From CAKOSP01 sp964369625 (GTDB taxonomy: Bacteria > Bacillota_I > Bacilli_A > RF39 > UBA660): a stretch of 27,758 bases of DNA. The position numbers were made by a program, and so were the translations under genes. The stretch covers positions 1 to 27,758 of the forward strand of contig CAYJFC010000018.1 of the NCBI GenBank assembly GCA_964369625.1. Reading direction: 5' to 3'. The notes under the pieces are model-generated. The model had not been told where the DNA came from, did no database searches, and saw only the letters and a program-made list of their open reading frames with translations. This document shows, piece after piece, positions 14,933-21,364 of this stretch (the stretch's first letter is position 1; each line of letters starts with the position of its first letter).

Positions 14933-16689
14933 TAATACAAAGTAATAGTATATCTAGATGAATGATTAGGATCAGCTACTCCACTATAAGTAGTATATGA
15001 AAATATTCCATTGATATATGTTGCATTTGACCATAAACTTCCGCCTCGGTAAAACCATGAATTTATTAAATATTCACTTGTTACACCCCTATCGCTATAA
15101 AAACCAAGTGTATCAGTTAATGCATCCCCTTTAATTGAAGGAGTTGTTGTTACACCATAATTACCATATGGATAAACATTTATATATTTGCTTTCAGGTA
15201 AACTTGTAAAACCGGATTTATCTGGATTAAAAGATCCTGAAGAAGTAAGAACTGTTCCCATAACTCTATCAAATGTTCCCCCAACTGTATCATATACTCC
15301 ATATATATTACCAGTAGTTGATGCACCCATTCCGTAATATGTATCGTATGTATTTGTAGTGCATGTTAGAGTTGTACTGGAAGCAAGTGGACTTTCGCCA
15401 CCTATCCCAGTTGTATAATTTAAACAATTATTTGGATAAATTTCTTTATTAAGTCCTGTGTAATAAGTATTTCCGTATTTTCCATATGCAGACTGAGATA
15501 GATATGCCATTGCACCCCATTCTGTATTTTTTATAAGATGAGCATCTACATAACCAACAAAACCATAATTGTTATAACCATTCATTCCATTCATAAGACC
15601 TTGTACAAAATTAAATGTATCTTTAATAGAATACATTACCATAGGAGTTTGATTTGGTTTAGAATAAAGTATATTATCCGTTTTAGAGGCTTCAAATTTT
15701 GCCATCCAAAACCCTGGTATTTCTACATTTTCGGCACTACTTCTAGTGCTAGGGTCATCACATGAATTACCCCAGCAAAAAGCTGGTGATGTATAATACT
15801 CAGTAGGATAATCACCAGAATAATTTGCAGTTCCCGTATCCAGCATTGATGTATCCCCAAATTTAATATCAAAAGCTCCTGGCGTTAGAATACTAACTGT
15901 ATTACCATTATATCCCTGATTACCGTAAGTATCATTAACAGTATATGAATATCTAGGAATCCATACCATCATAGATGTCATATCTTCCATCTTAACTTCA
16001 GTACCTGGTTTAGCATTAATATAATAGTCTCTAGTAGATGTCGTAACAGATGTAGCATTAGCCCACTGCTGGATATCATAATCATACCATCTACCATTAA
16101 CTACATCCGCTTTTTCCCAGTGAGCATTATCATTATTATAAACTATCGGAATCAATCCATCAATTAAATCAGGATCAGCACCATTTAATGTCTCATCTTT
16201 ATAAATTTCTCCAGGAGTAAAAATATACTCTAAATTTAATGTGAAATTAGTATCTAATGGAATACTGGATGCTTCATACGTTATATGAAATTTTATTTCA
16301 GAATTTGGTGCAAACTCATCATATAAATACAAATCAATTATTCTATAGTCCACATTACTAGTATTTATTTTTTCATTGATACCAGCTAAATAATAATAAT
16401 TACTGGTAACATTTGTTATAGTTACTTCGTATGTAAATGTTGAATTGTTATTAGGTATGTTCACACCAATATTAGTAGTAGAATCACTTATTTCTGGCGA
16501 AAATGATTCTGTAGCATTTTCTATATTTATTAATTCTATATTAGAAATATATATACTATTAGCTGGTATCAAAGCTGCTTCACCACTTATTAATAATTCT
16601 GAGTTAAAAGCAGAATATCCAATTGACATAAAAACAACTGATAAAAATATTAAAATAATTATTGTTAAATTAAGATGTTTTTTATTCAT
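14932..16689 (-). CDS. Exported protein with FGE/C-type-lectin-like C-terminal domain (585 aa)
   Basis: A start at 16689 (MNKKHLNLT) follows an AAGGA SD; an upstream ATG in frame is less likely. One hydrophobic segment (about 8-24) ends YSAFNSELLISGEAAL, the camelysin/SipW-type signal pattern. Residues 45-160 look like an Ig-like beta domain. A middle part has GLIPIVYNN, WYDYDIQQWANA and MVWIPRYSY (178-249). The C-terminal half has IPGFWMAKFEASK (324-336), KNTEWGAMAYLSQSAYGKYGN (388-407), GNIYGVYDTVGGTFDRVMG (460-478) and FYRGGSLW (546-553). These follow the order of formylglycine-generating-enzyme/C-type-lectin folds, but the catalytic pattern is not evident. I infer a surface ligand-binding protein. 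It follows recO by 65 nt. Confidence 0.8.
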   Translation of the reverse strand: MNKKHLNLTIIILIFLSVVFMSIGYSAFNSELLISGEAALIPANSIYISNIELINIENATESFSPEISDSTTNIGVNIPNNNSTFTYEVTITNVTSNYYYLAGINEKINTSNVDYRIIDLYLYDEFAPNSEIKFHITYEASSIPLDTNFTLNLEYIFTPGEIYKDETLNGADPDLIDGLIPIVYNNDNAHWEKADVVNGRWYDYDIQQWANATSVTTSTRDYYINAKPGTEVKMEDMTSMMVWIPRYSYTVNDTYGNQGYNGNTVSILTPGAFDIKFGDTSMLDTGTANYSGDYPTEYYTSPAFCWGNSCDDPSTRSSAENVEIPGFWMAKFEASKTDNILYSKPNQTPMVMYSIKDTFNFVQGLMNGMNGYNNYGFVGYVDAHLIKNTEWGAMAYLSQSAYGKYGNTYYTGLNKEIYPNNCLNYTTGIGGESPLASSTTLTCTTNTYDTYYGMGASTTGNIYGVYDTVGGTFDRVMGTVLTSSGSFNPDKSGFTSLPESKYINVYPYGNYGVTTTPSIKGDALTDTLGFYSDRGVTSEYLINSWFYRGGSLWSNATYINGIFSYTTYSGVADPNHSSRYTITLY

Positions 16690-16754
16690 ATCATTATTCC
16701 TTAGTATATATATTATATCATATTTTTTTATAAACAAAAAGATTTTAAAGAACA

Positions 16755-17486
16755 TTATATTTTCAATAATTTTTCTAAAAAATCTTTACTTTTTAAGTAT
16801 AAACCAGTGTAAGAATCATAATATCCTTTTAAAAACATGTTTATCTCTTCTTTAATATGTTTATCTATTTTAATATTAGTTATACTTTTTATTTCTACTA
16901 AATAATACATTCTTAAAAGTTTTAAAACTTTAATATTAACTATTTTACTATTTGTATAACACTTATTACAAATTAATCCCCCATACGATGCATCTACTGT
17001 AATAATTTGCGTTTGATTACCACATATTGAGCATTCGTTTAAATTAATACTTACTCCTAAAAAGTCTAAATATTTAATTTCTAATATATTAGCGAGTATT
17101 GCAGGATCTAATTTTTCATCTAATTTTAATATTATATTTATAAATAAATCATAAATTTCTTTTGCATGACTTTCTTTATATACTTGATTGGTTAAATCTG
17201 TTATATAACCTAAATAACTTATCAAAACTAAATCATTTTTTACAATTTTTAAAGGATTAATTATATCTGCTGAGACTAAAGTGGAAAGTTTATTTTCTTT
17301 ATATTTAATGTTAAATATTGCATATGTAAACTTTAAAGTAGTACTTCTAAAAGGAGATTTCATTGATTTAGCTCCTTTTGCCATAATACCAATAAGCCCA
17401 TATTTTTTAGTTAATACATTAATTATTTTAGATGTTTCCCCGTAAGGAGTTTCGCTTATTATAAATCCTTCAACTGCTTCTAGCAT
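16755..17486 (-). CDS. recO: DNA repair protein RecO
   Basis: The 243-aa protein mediates RecA loading with RecR in the RecF pathway. The N-terminal OB-fold has EGFIISETPYGETSKIINVLTKKYGLI and AKGAKSMKSPFR (about 6-46). A helical part follows, and a four-Cys zinc site CSIC...CNKC (Cys152, 155, 173, 176). Length is normal. The ATG is 4 nt after the yqzL stop, and era lies upstream, matching the B. subtilis era-yqzL-recO order. Confidence 0.93.
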   Translation of the reverse strand: MLEAVEGFIISETPYGETSKIINVLTKKYGLIGIMAKGAKSMKSPFRSTTLKFTYAIFNIKYKENKLSTLVSADIINPLKIVKNDLVLISYLGYITDLTNQVYKESHAKEIYDLFINIILKLDEKLDPAILANILEIKYLDFLGVSINLNECSICGNQTQIITVDASYGGLICNKCYTNSKIVNIKVLKLLRMYYLVEIKSITNIKIDKHIKEEINMFLKGYYDSYTGLYLKSKDFLEKLLKI

Positions 17487-17490
17487 TAAA

Positions 17491-17580
17491 TTAACCTTTC
17501 TTAGATATTTTTTTATACTCTAAATAATCACTAACTTTACCTGTTTTAGCAAATTTTTTCCAAGCAGTTATTTTATCCAT
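17491..17580 (-). CDS. yqzL: YqzL-like micro-protein (29 aa)
   Basis: A 29-aa frame begins MDKITAWKKFAKTGKVSDYL and ends with a basic tail KKISKKG. It has an excellent SD (AGGAAGGTG) upstream and lies between era and recO, exactly where B. subtilis encodes the small YqzL protein, which shares the pattern Trp-x-x-F-x-x-T-G-x-(V/I)-x-x-Y-L. The product is even shorter than the Bacillus one. Function is unknown. Synteny, SD and the W-F-TG-YL pattern make a real gene likely. Confidence 0.8.
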   Translation of the reverse strand: MDKITAWKKFAKTGKVSDYLEYKKISKKG

Positions 17581-17592
17581 ATAATCACCTTC

Positions 17593-17604
17593 CTACTATA
17601 GTAG
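17593..17604. repeat. 12-bp palindrome next to the yqzL ribosome binding site
   Basis: CTACTATAGTAG is a perfect palindrome directly abutting the AGGAAGG ribosome site of yqzL. It could form a small RNA hairpin or be chance. Confidence 0.3.
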
Positions 17605-17620
17605 TGGTCATCATATATTT

Positions 17621-17650
17621 ATTATATTCACTTTAATCTAAATTTGTAAA
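17621..17650 (-). promoter_or_regulatory. Probable internal promoter for yqzL-recO
   Basis: On the minus strand, -35 TTTACA (17645-17650, within the last era codons), 18-bp spacer, -10 TATAAT (17621-17626). The 52-nt gap after era, unusual in this tight cluster, fits a promoter here. Confidence 0.5.
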
Positions 17651-18517
17651 TCCAAGTTCAGATAAATATCTTTCTTTATCTTTCCAATTTTTTATGGTTT
17701 TAACATAAGTTTCCAAATAAACTTTTTTGCAAAATAATTTTTCTAAGTCTACTCTAGCTTCAGTTCCAACTTTTTTTAACTTACTACCATGTTTGCCAAT
17801 TATTATTTTTTTTATGGAATCTCTATCCACTATAATATCAACATATATATTTAAAATATCTTTTTTATTTTCAAAAGCCGTTGTATAACACGTAATACCA
17901 TGAGGTATTTCTTCTTCAGTACTATTAAGAATTTTTTCTCTTACAAGTTCTGATGCCATAAAACTAGATGATGAATTTGTAAATTCATCTAAATTATAAT
18001 ACTGAACAGTATCTGTTAAATATTTTTTTATAACGTCTACTAGTCTAGTAACGTTATCGTTGTTAATAGCTGATACAGGGACTATTTCTGAAAAATTATA
18101 ATAATCTTTAACTTCATCAATTCTTTTTAATAATTCATCATTATTTAATTTATCTATTTTATTTAATACTAAAATTACCGGAATATCATTATCCTTTAGC
18201 ATCTCTAATATAAATTTATCCCCATTACCAAAACCAGATGCAATATCTATAACAAATAAAATAACGTCCACATCTTTTGTAAGAGCTACTGCTTCTTTAT
18301 TTAATATTCTCCCAAGTTTACTAATTGGTTTTCCAATACCAGGAGTATCCACGAAAACCATTTGGTAATCAGTCTCATTATATATTCCTTGAATTATATT
18401 TCTAGTTGTACCTGCTTTATCCGAAGTAATTGCTACTTTTTCAGTAATAATTGCATTTAACAATGTACTTTTACCTGTATTAGGTCTTCCAATTAAACTA
18501 ACAAATCCACTTTTCAT
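17633..18517 (-). CDS. era: GTPase Era, 30S ribosome assembly
   Basis: The 294-aa GTPase binds 16S rRNA and helps mature the small subunit. The start at 18517 gives MKSGFVSLIGRPNTGKST; a longer in-frame extension upstream lies inside dgkA and is rejected because an SD GGGGGTAG sits just before 18517. Seen: G1 GRPNTGKS (10-17), G2 around KAGTTRN (35-40), G3 DTPG (57-60), G4 NKID (119-122), G5 VPVSA, and the C-terminal KH domain with IIGKHGSKLKKVG. Its SD overlaps the dgkA stop, so the two are probably translationally coupled. Confidence 0.96.
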   Translation of the reverse strand: MKSGFVSLIGRPNTGKSTLLNAIITEKVAITSDKAGTTRNIIQGIYNETDYQMVFVDTPGIGKPISKLGRILNKEAVALTKDVDVILFVIDIASGFGNGDKFILEMLKDNDIPVILVLNKIDKLNNDELLKRIDEVKDYYNFSEIVPVSAINNDNVTRLVDVIKKYLTDTVQYYNLDEFTNSSSSFMASELVREKILNSTEEEIPHGITCYTTAFENKKDILNIYVDIIVDRDSIKKIIIGKHGSKLKKVGTEARVDLEKLFCKKVYLETYVKTIKNWKDKERYLSELGFTNLD

Positions 18518-18519
18518 TT

Positions 18520-18924
18520 CTACCCCCAAAGTTCTATTAATCTTCCTATGAAGATAAATCCTACTATAACTGCATATGCAACTCCTGCAACACCAGCTGC
18601 TGCTGATCCACAATCCTTTGCAATTTTTGCATATTCATTATATTCTTGTGTAACCATATCTACTGTTGCTTCAATTGCCGTATTAATAAGTTCTATACTA
18701 AGAACTATTACAGACGATAAAATTACTACTACCCAGTCCATAAATCCTATTTGCAAAATAATTCCTACTGCTATTATTAAAAGTGTAGATAGCCCATGCA
18801 AAGATAAACTTTGCTCATTTGTATATGCATATTTTAATCCGTGAATCGAATATTTAATGCTATTAAATATTCTAAATATCCCAAATGTTTTACCTTTTTT
18901 CTTTTCTTGTTTCAACGAACTCAT
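18520..18924 (-). CDS. dgkA: Diacylglycerol/undecaprenol kinase (DgkA, Gram-positive type)
   Basis: The 134-aa integral membrane kinase phosphorylates undecaprenol in Gram-positive bacteria, feeding the lipid carrier pool for wall synthesis. A basic N-terminus precedes three membrane helices (about 44-60, 64-84, 106-128). The family motif ELINTAIEATVDMVT and KIAKDCGSAAAGV (usual KDxAAGAV) is present. It starts 35 bp inside ybeY and ends 2 nt before era. An AGGAG 10 nt before the ATG supports this start. Confidence 0.92.
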   Translation of the reverse strand: MSSLKQEKKKGKTFGIFRIFNSIKYSIHGLKYAYTNEQSLSLHGLSTLLIIAVGIILQIGFMDWVVVILSSVIVLSIELINTAIEATVDMVTQEYNEYAKIAKDCGSAAAGVAGVAYAVIVGFIFIGRLIELWG

Positions 18925-19342
18925 CTAAAATCAACTCCTGTTTTTCAAACATTATTTTTTCTTCATTTTTATCAATATGATCATAACCTAATAAATGTAA
19001 TAATCCATGTACAACTAAAAAGCTAAGTTCCCTAGTTTCACTATGTTCATACAAATTAGCTTGTCTTTTCATGACTGGTATACTTATAAATATATCACCG
19101 AGCATTCTAGGAATGCCTTTAATTAAAGTTCCACTATCTTCAAAAGCAAATGATATTACATCAGTTACACTATCTTTATTACGATAATTTTTATTAATTT
19201 CCTTTATTTTTTCATCACTTACAAATACAATAGAAAATACTGCATTTTCTACATTTTCTTTTTCTAATAAAGTATTTATAATTTTATCTATAATTTTCGG
19301 ATAAGTAAACCCATACTCATCTATTATATCATAACTATTCAT
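18890..19342 (-). CDS. ybeY: Endoribonuclease YbeY
   Basis: The 150-aa metal-dependent endoribonuclease takes part in 16S rRNA 3' maturation and ribosome quality control. The zinc motif HGLLHLLGYDH is at about 114-124. Upstream are NKNYRNKDSVTDVISFAFE and LGDIFIS, all family signatures. It overlaps the preceding VanZ-family gene by 4 bp (ATGA) and the following dgkA by 35 bp, indicating coupled translation. Position matches B. subtilis yqfG between yqfF and dgkA. Confidence 0.95.
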   Translation of the reverse strand: MNSYDIIDEYGFTYPKIIDKIINTLLEKENVENAVFSIVFVSDEKIKEINKNYRNKDSVTDVISFAFEDSGTLIKGIPRMLGDIFISIPVMKRQANLYEHSETRELSFLVVHGLLHLLGYDHIDKNEEKIMFEKQELILDEFVETRKEKR

Positions 19343-19959
19343 AAAAGACTAATCACTCCCAATGTATTTAAACTATATAAAACTAATAGCAACACTATTA
19401 TAAGGCATAATACTGTGTAAAGTCCATCTTTTTGTAAAAAAGACGGTAGCATACTCTTTATTTTTTTTAATATCATATACACTATAACACCTGCTAGAGC
19501 TCCAAAAACATTCAAAATTATATCGTCTATATCAAAACTTCTACCTATAAAATATTGAAGACCTTCTACCATAGAACTTATAAGAAATGAAGTCATGACT
19601 GCAGTTTTTATTTTCTTTTTTTTAACATAATATCCTACATAAAATCCAAGAGGTGTAAAAGCGATAATATTACCTATTATATTTAGTATAAATAAATCAC
19701 TAAAAATTTCATAACGCATTATCTCTTTTAAAGGATATATATTAAATCCATGAGTAGCATTTAAATCTGAACTACTTAAAAAAGTAAATAATAATAATAA
19801 ATATATTAAAAATAATAAATTCATTAATTCTTTGTATAAATGAAGTTTAGTTCGACTATTTTTATAATATAGAAATCTAAAAATTATTAAAGTTACAATA
19901 AGCATAACTATTAAAGGCCACGAATTATTAATAGTATTATTAATTAGATTAGTTATCAT
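19339..19959 (-). CDS. VanZ-family membrane protein
   Basis: The 206-aa protein has about five hydrophobic helices. The VanZ family pattern is NIYPLKEI (about 78-85), then NIIGNIIAFTPLGFYVG, then SSMVEGLQYFIGRSFDIDDIILNVFGALAG. VanZ of enterococci gives low-level teicoplanin resistance, but chromosomal relatives are widespread and mostly of unknown role, so resistance should not be assumed. It lies 14 nt after yqfD and overlaps ybeY. In B. subtilis this place holds phoH and yqfF. Its TGA stop shows TGA is a termination codon here. Confidence 0.88.
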   Translation of the reverse strand: MITNLINNTINNSWPLIVMLIVTLIIFRFLYYKNSRTKLHLYKELMNLLFLIYLLLLFTFLSSSDLNATHGFNIYPLKEIMRYEIFSDLFILNIIGNIIAFTPLGFYVGYYVKKKKIKTAVMTSFLISSMVEGLQYFIGRSFDIDDIILNVFGALAGVIVYMILKKIKSMLPSFLQKDGLYTVLCLIIVLLLVLYSLNTLGVISLL

Positions 19960-19973
19960 AACTATACCACCTT

Positions 19974-21080
19974 TTAATTTATAATTTCTTCCGCTACTAT
20001 AAATATCTCTACTTCTATTGTACTATTTTTTTCACTATTTTTCAAAACTTTTTGACTAATTACTTTTTCTTTACTATTTAATTTTAAATTCATTTTTTCT
20101 AAAGATAGTTCAAGAGCTTTATTTATTGCTTCTTCTTTTGTATAAACATTCTCTTTTTTATACACTTCACTTTGAACTTCTAAATAAAGCTGATATCCAA
20201 ACAAATCAAATAATAACTTAGTTTCGCTGCTATATTCTTCTAATCTATCGTTTAATAACTTAGTTTTATTATTAGCGTTTTCTAATATTAAATTAGTTCT
20301 AGTTACTCCAGTAGTCTCTAACTCATAGTACTTATAAGGAACTACCACTTTAGTTTCATACCATTTTTCTGCAATTATTTCACCTTTTGCGCATACTTCT
20401 TTTTTTAGCTCATTATTATATATAATTTCTCCACTTATTAAAAGATCTCCCTTTACTACATAATCACCTATACTTATAGCGGATACTCCTTTTTCTATAA
20501 CAATTGAAGTTATTCTACCACTAGTTTTAGCATACACATTGCAAAAATTTTCTTCTTGAATGTTATCAGAAATAATTTTTTCTTCAAACTTAACTACATA
20601 TTTCATACCAATAGTTTCTATCTCTATCCATTCAATTAAATCACTATATTGATTTAATATATTCTCTTTAACTTCGCTAATATATTCATAATCTTTTTTT
20701 ATACTTAAAGGCTTTATACCTGCTATAGTAAGTTCTTTTTCTAAAATATTTCTCAAATATTCATTTTCATGAAGCACTTCAACATCAAATATCATATTAA
20801 AAAATAAAAGTAATAATAATGATGTAAAAACAATTGTACCTAAAAACATTTTATTTAAAAAAATGGCACTTTTAAAATGTTTAAAACCTACATTCCTATG
20901 AAGCACAAATTTATAGCTAATTATATATTTTTTTATTTTGTTATAATCTTCTTTAGTAACAGTAATATATAGATTATTTTCTATTACCAATATATCATAT
21001 ATATTTATTTTTAAATTATTTAATTTATTTATTATTTTACTATAACTATCAAACTTAGTTTTTATTATAATTTTATTCAT
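19974..21080 (-). CDS. yqfD: Sporulation protein YqfD
   Basis: The 368-aa membrane protein has a cytoplasmic N-terminal part (1-75), one strong membrane helix (about 76-97), and a large extracytoplasmic region with GRITSIVIEKGVSAISIGDYVVKGDLLISG and AKGEIIAEKWYET, which are YqfD family landmarks. The C-terminus is Lys/Glu-rich. B. subtilis yqfC and yqfD are mother-cell sporulation genes; YqfD-like proteins are annotated as stage IV sporulation proteins. It overlaps yqfC by 8 bp, keeping the Bacillus order. Confidence 0.88.
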   Translation of the reverse strand: MNKIIIKTKFDSYSKIINKLNNLKINIYDILVIENNLYITVTKEDYNKIKKYIISYKFVLHRNVGFKHFKSAIFLNKMFLGTIVFTSLLLLLFFNMIFDVEVLHENEYLRNILEKELTIAGIKPLSIKKDYEYISEVKENILNQYSDLIEWIEIETIGMKYVVKFEEKIISDNIQEENFCNVYAKTSGRITSIVIEKGVSAISIGDYVVKGDLLISGEIIYNNELKKEVCAKGEIIAEKWYETKVVVPYKYYELETTGVTRTNLILENANNKTKLLNDRLEEYSSETKLLFDLFGYQLYLEVQSEVYKKENVYTKEEAINKALELSLEKMNLKLNSKEKVISQKVLKNSEKNSTIEVEIFIVAEEIIN

Positions 21081-21318
21081 AAATAAATAATAAGCTTTTT
21101 ATATTACCTTTAACTAACACTTCATTTTTCAGCATTTTTGTTATTACAAGCTTCTCTCCTTCGATAAGAATATCAAATTTTTCAAAACTAAATTCAATTT
21201 TTAAATCAGTAAATTTTTTTATTTCAACAAAATTAAACAAATGAATTTGTTCATTAAAAAACGATATAAAATATTTTTGATCGTACAAAAAATCTTTGAT
21301 ATTATTAATTAAATTCAT
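21073..21318 (-). CDS. yqfC: Sporulation protein YqfC (YabP/YqfC family)
   Basis: The 81-aa start at 21318 (MNLINNIKDFLYD) is chosen because GGTGA lies 5 nt upstream; a TTG four codons earlier is in frame but lacks an SD. The small beta-rich pattern IHLFNFVEIKKFTDLKIEFSFEKFDILIEGEKLVITKM...VLVKGNIKSLLF fits the YabP/YqfC family. It is the first gene of the yqfC-recO cluster. The family is linked to sporulation in Firmicutes; in B. subtilis it is under sigma-E. Confidence 0.8.
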   Translation of the reverse strand: MNLINNIKDFLYDQKYFISFFNEQIHLFNFVEIKKFTDLKIEFSFEKFDILIEGEKLVITKMLKNEVLVKGNIKSLLFIYE

Positions 21319-21333
21319 ATATATCACCAATTA

Positions 21334-21339
21334 ATTATA
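21334..21339 (-). promoter_or_regulatory. -10 element of the yqfC-recO cluster
   Basis: On the minus strand TATAAT lies just beyond the valS terminator T run and 5 nt before the yqfC SD. The -35 region (GTGTAG) is poor for sigma-A. Read as CATATAAT (21334-21341) it matches 7 of 8 positions of the sigma-E -10 consensus, but no matching -35 is seen. Confidence 0.4.
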
Positions 21340-21341
21340 TG

Positions 21342-21364
21342 AAAAAAAGTGTATTTCTACACTT
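21342..21364 (-). terminator. Terminator of the HD-valS unit
   Basis: Arms AAGTGTA and TACACTT closed by a GAAA tetraloop (21347-21364), followed by a T run on the minus strand. The stem starts at the valS stop codon. Confidence 0.8.

Noticed and set aside
14932..16689. A true formylglycine-generating (sulfatase-activating) enzyme
   Set aside because: The usual catalytic Cys/copper-site pattern near the C-terminus is not seen, no sulfatase is nearby and the N-terminus shows a surface export signal.
16690..16755. In-frame extension of the 585-aa protein upstream of MNKKHLN
   Set aside because: The SD AAGGA lies inside this stretch, just before the internal ATG, which also starts a normal basic-hydrophobic signal segment.
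18518..18613. In-frame N-terminal extension of Era
   Set aside because: It lies within dgkA, encodes a Trp/Ser/Cys-rich leader unlike Era, and a strong SD precedes the internal ATG at 18517.
19339..19959. Glycopeptide resistance gene
   Set aside because: VanZ-family membership alone does not show resistance; no vanA/B, vanX, vanH or vanS/R genes are nearby and the context is a housekeeping cluster.
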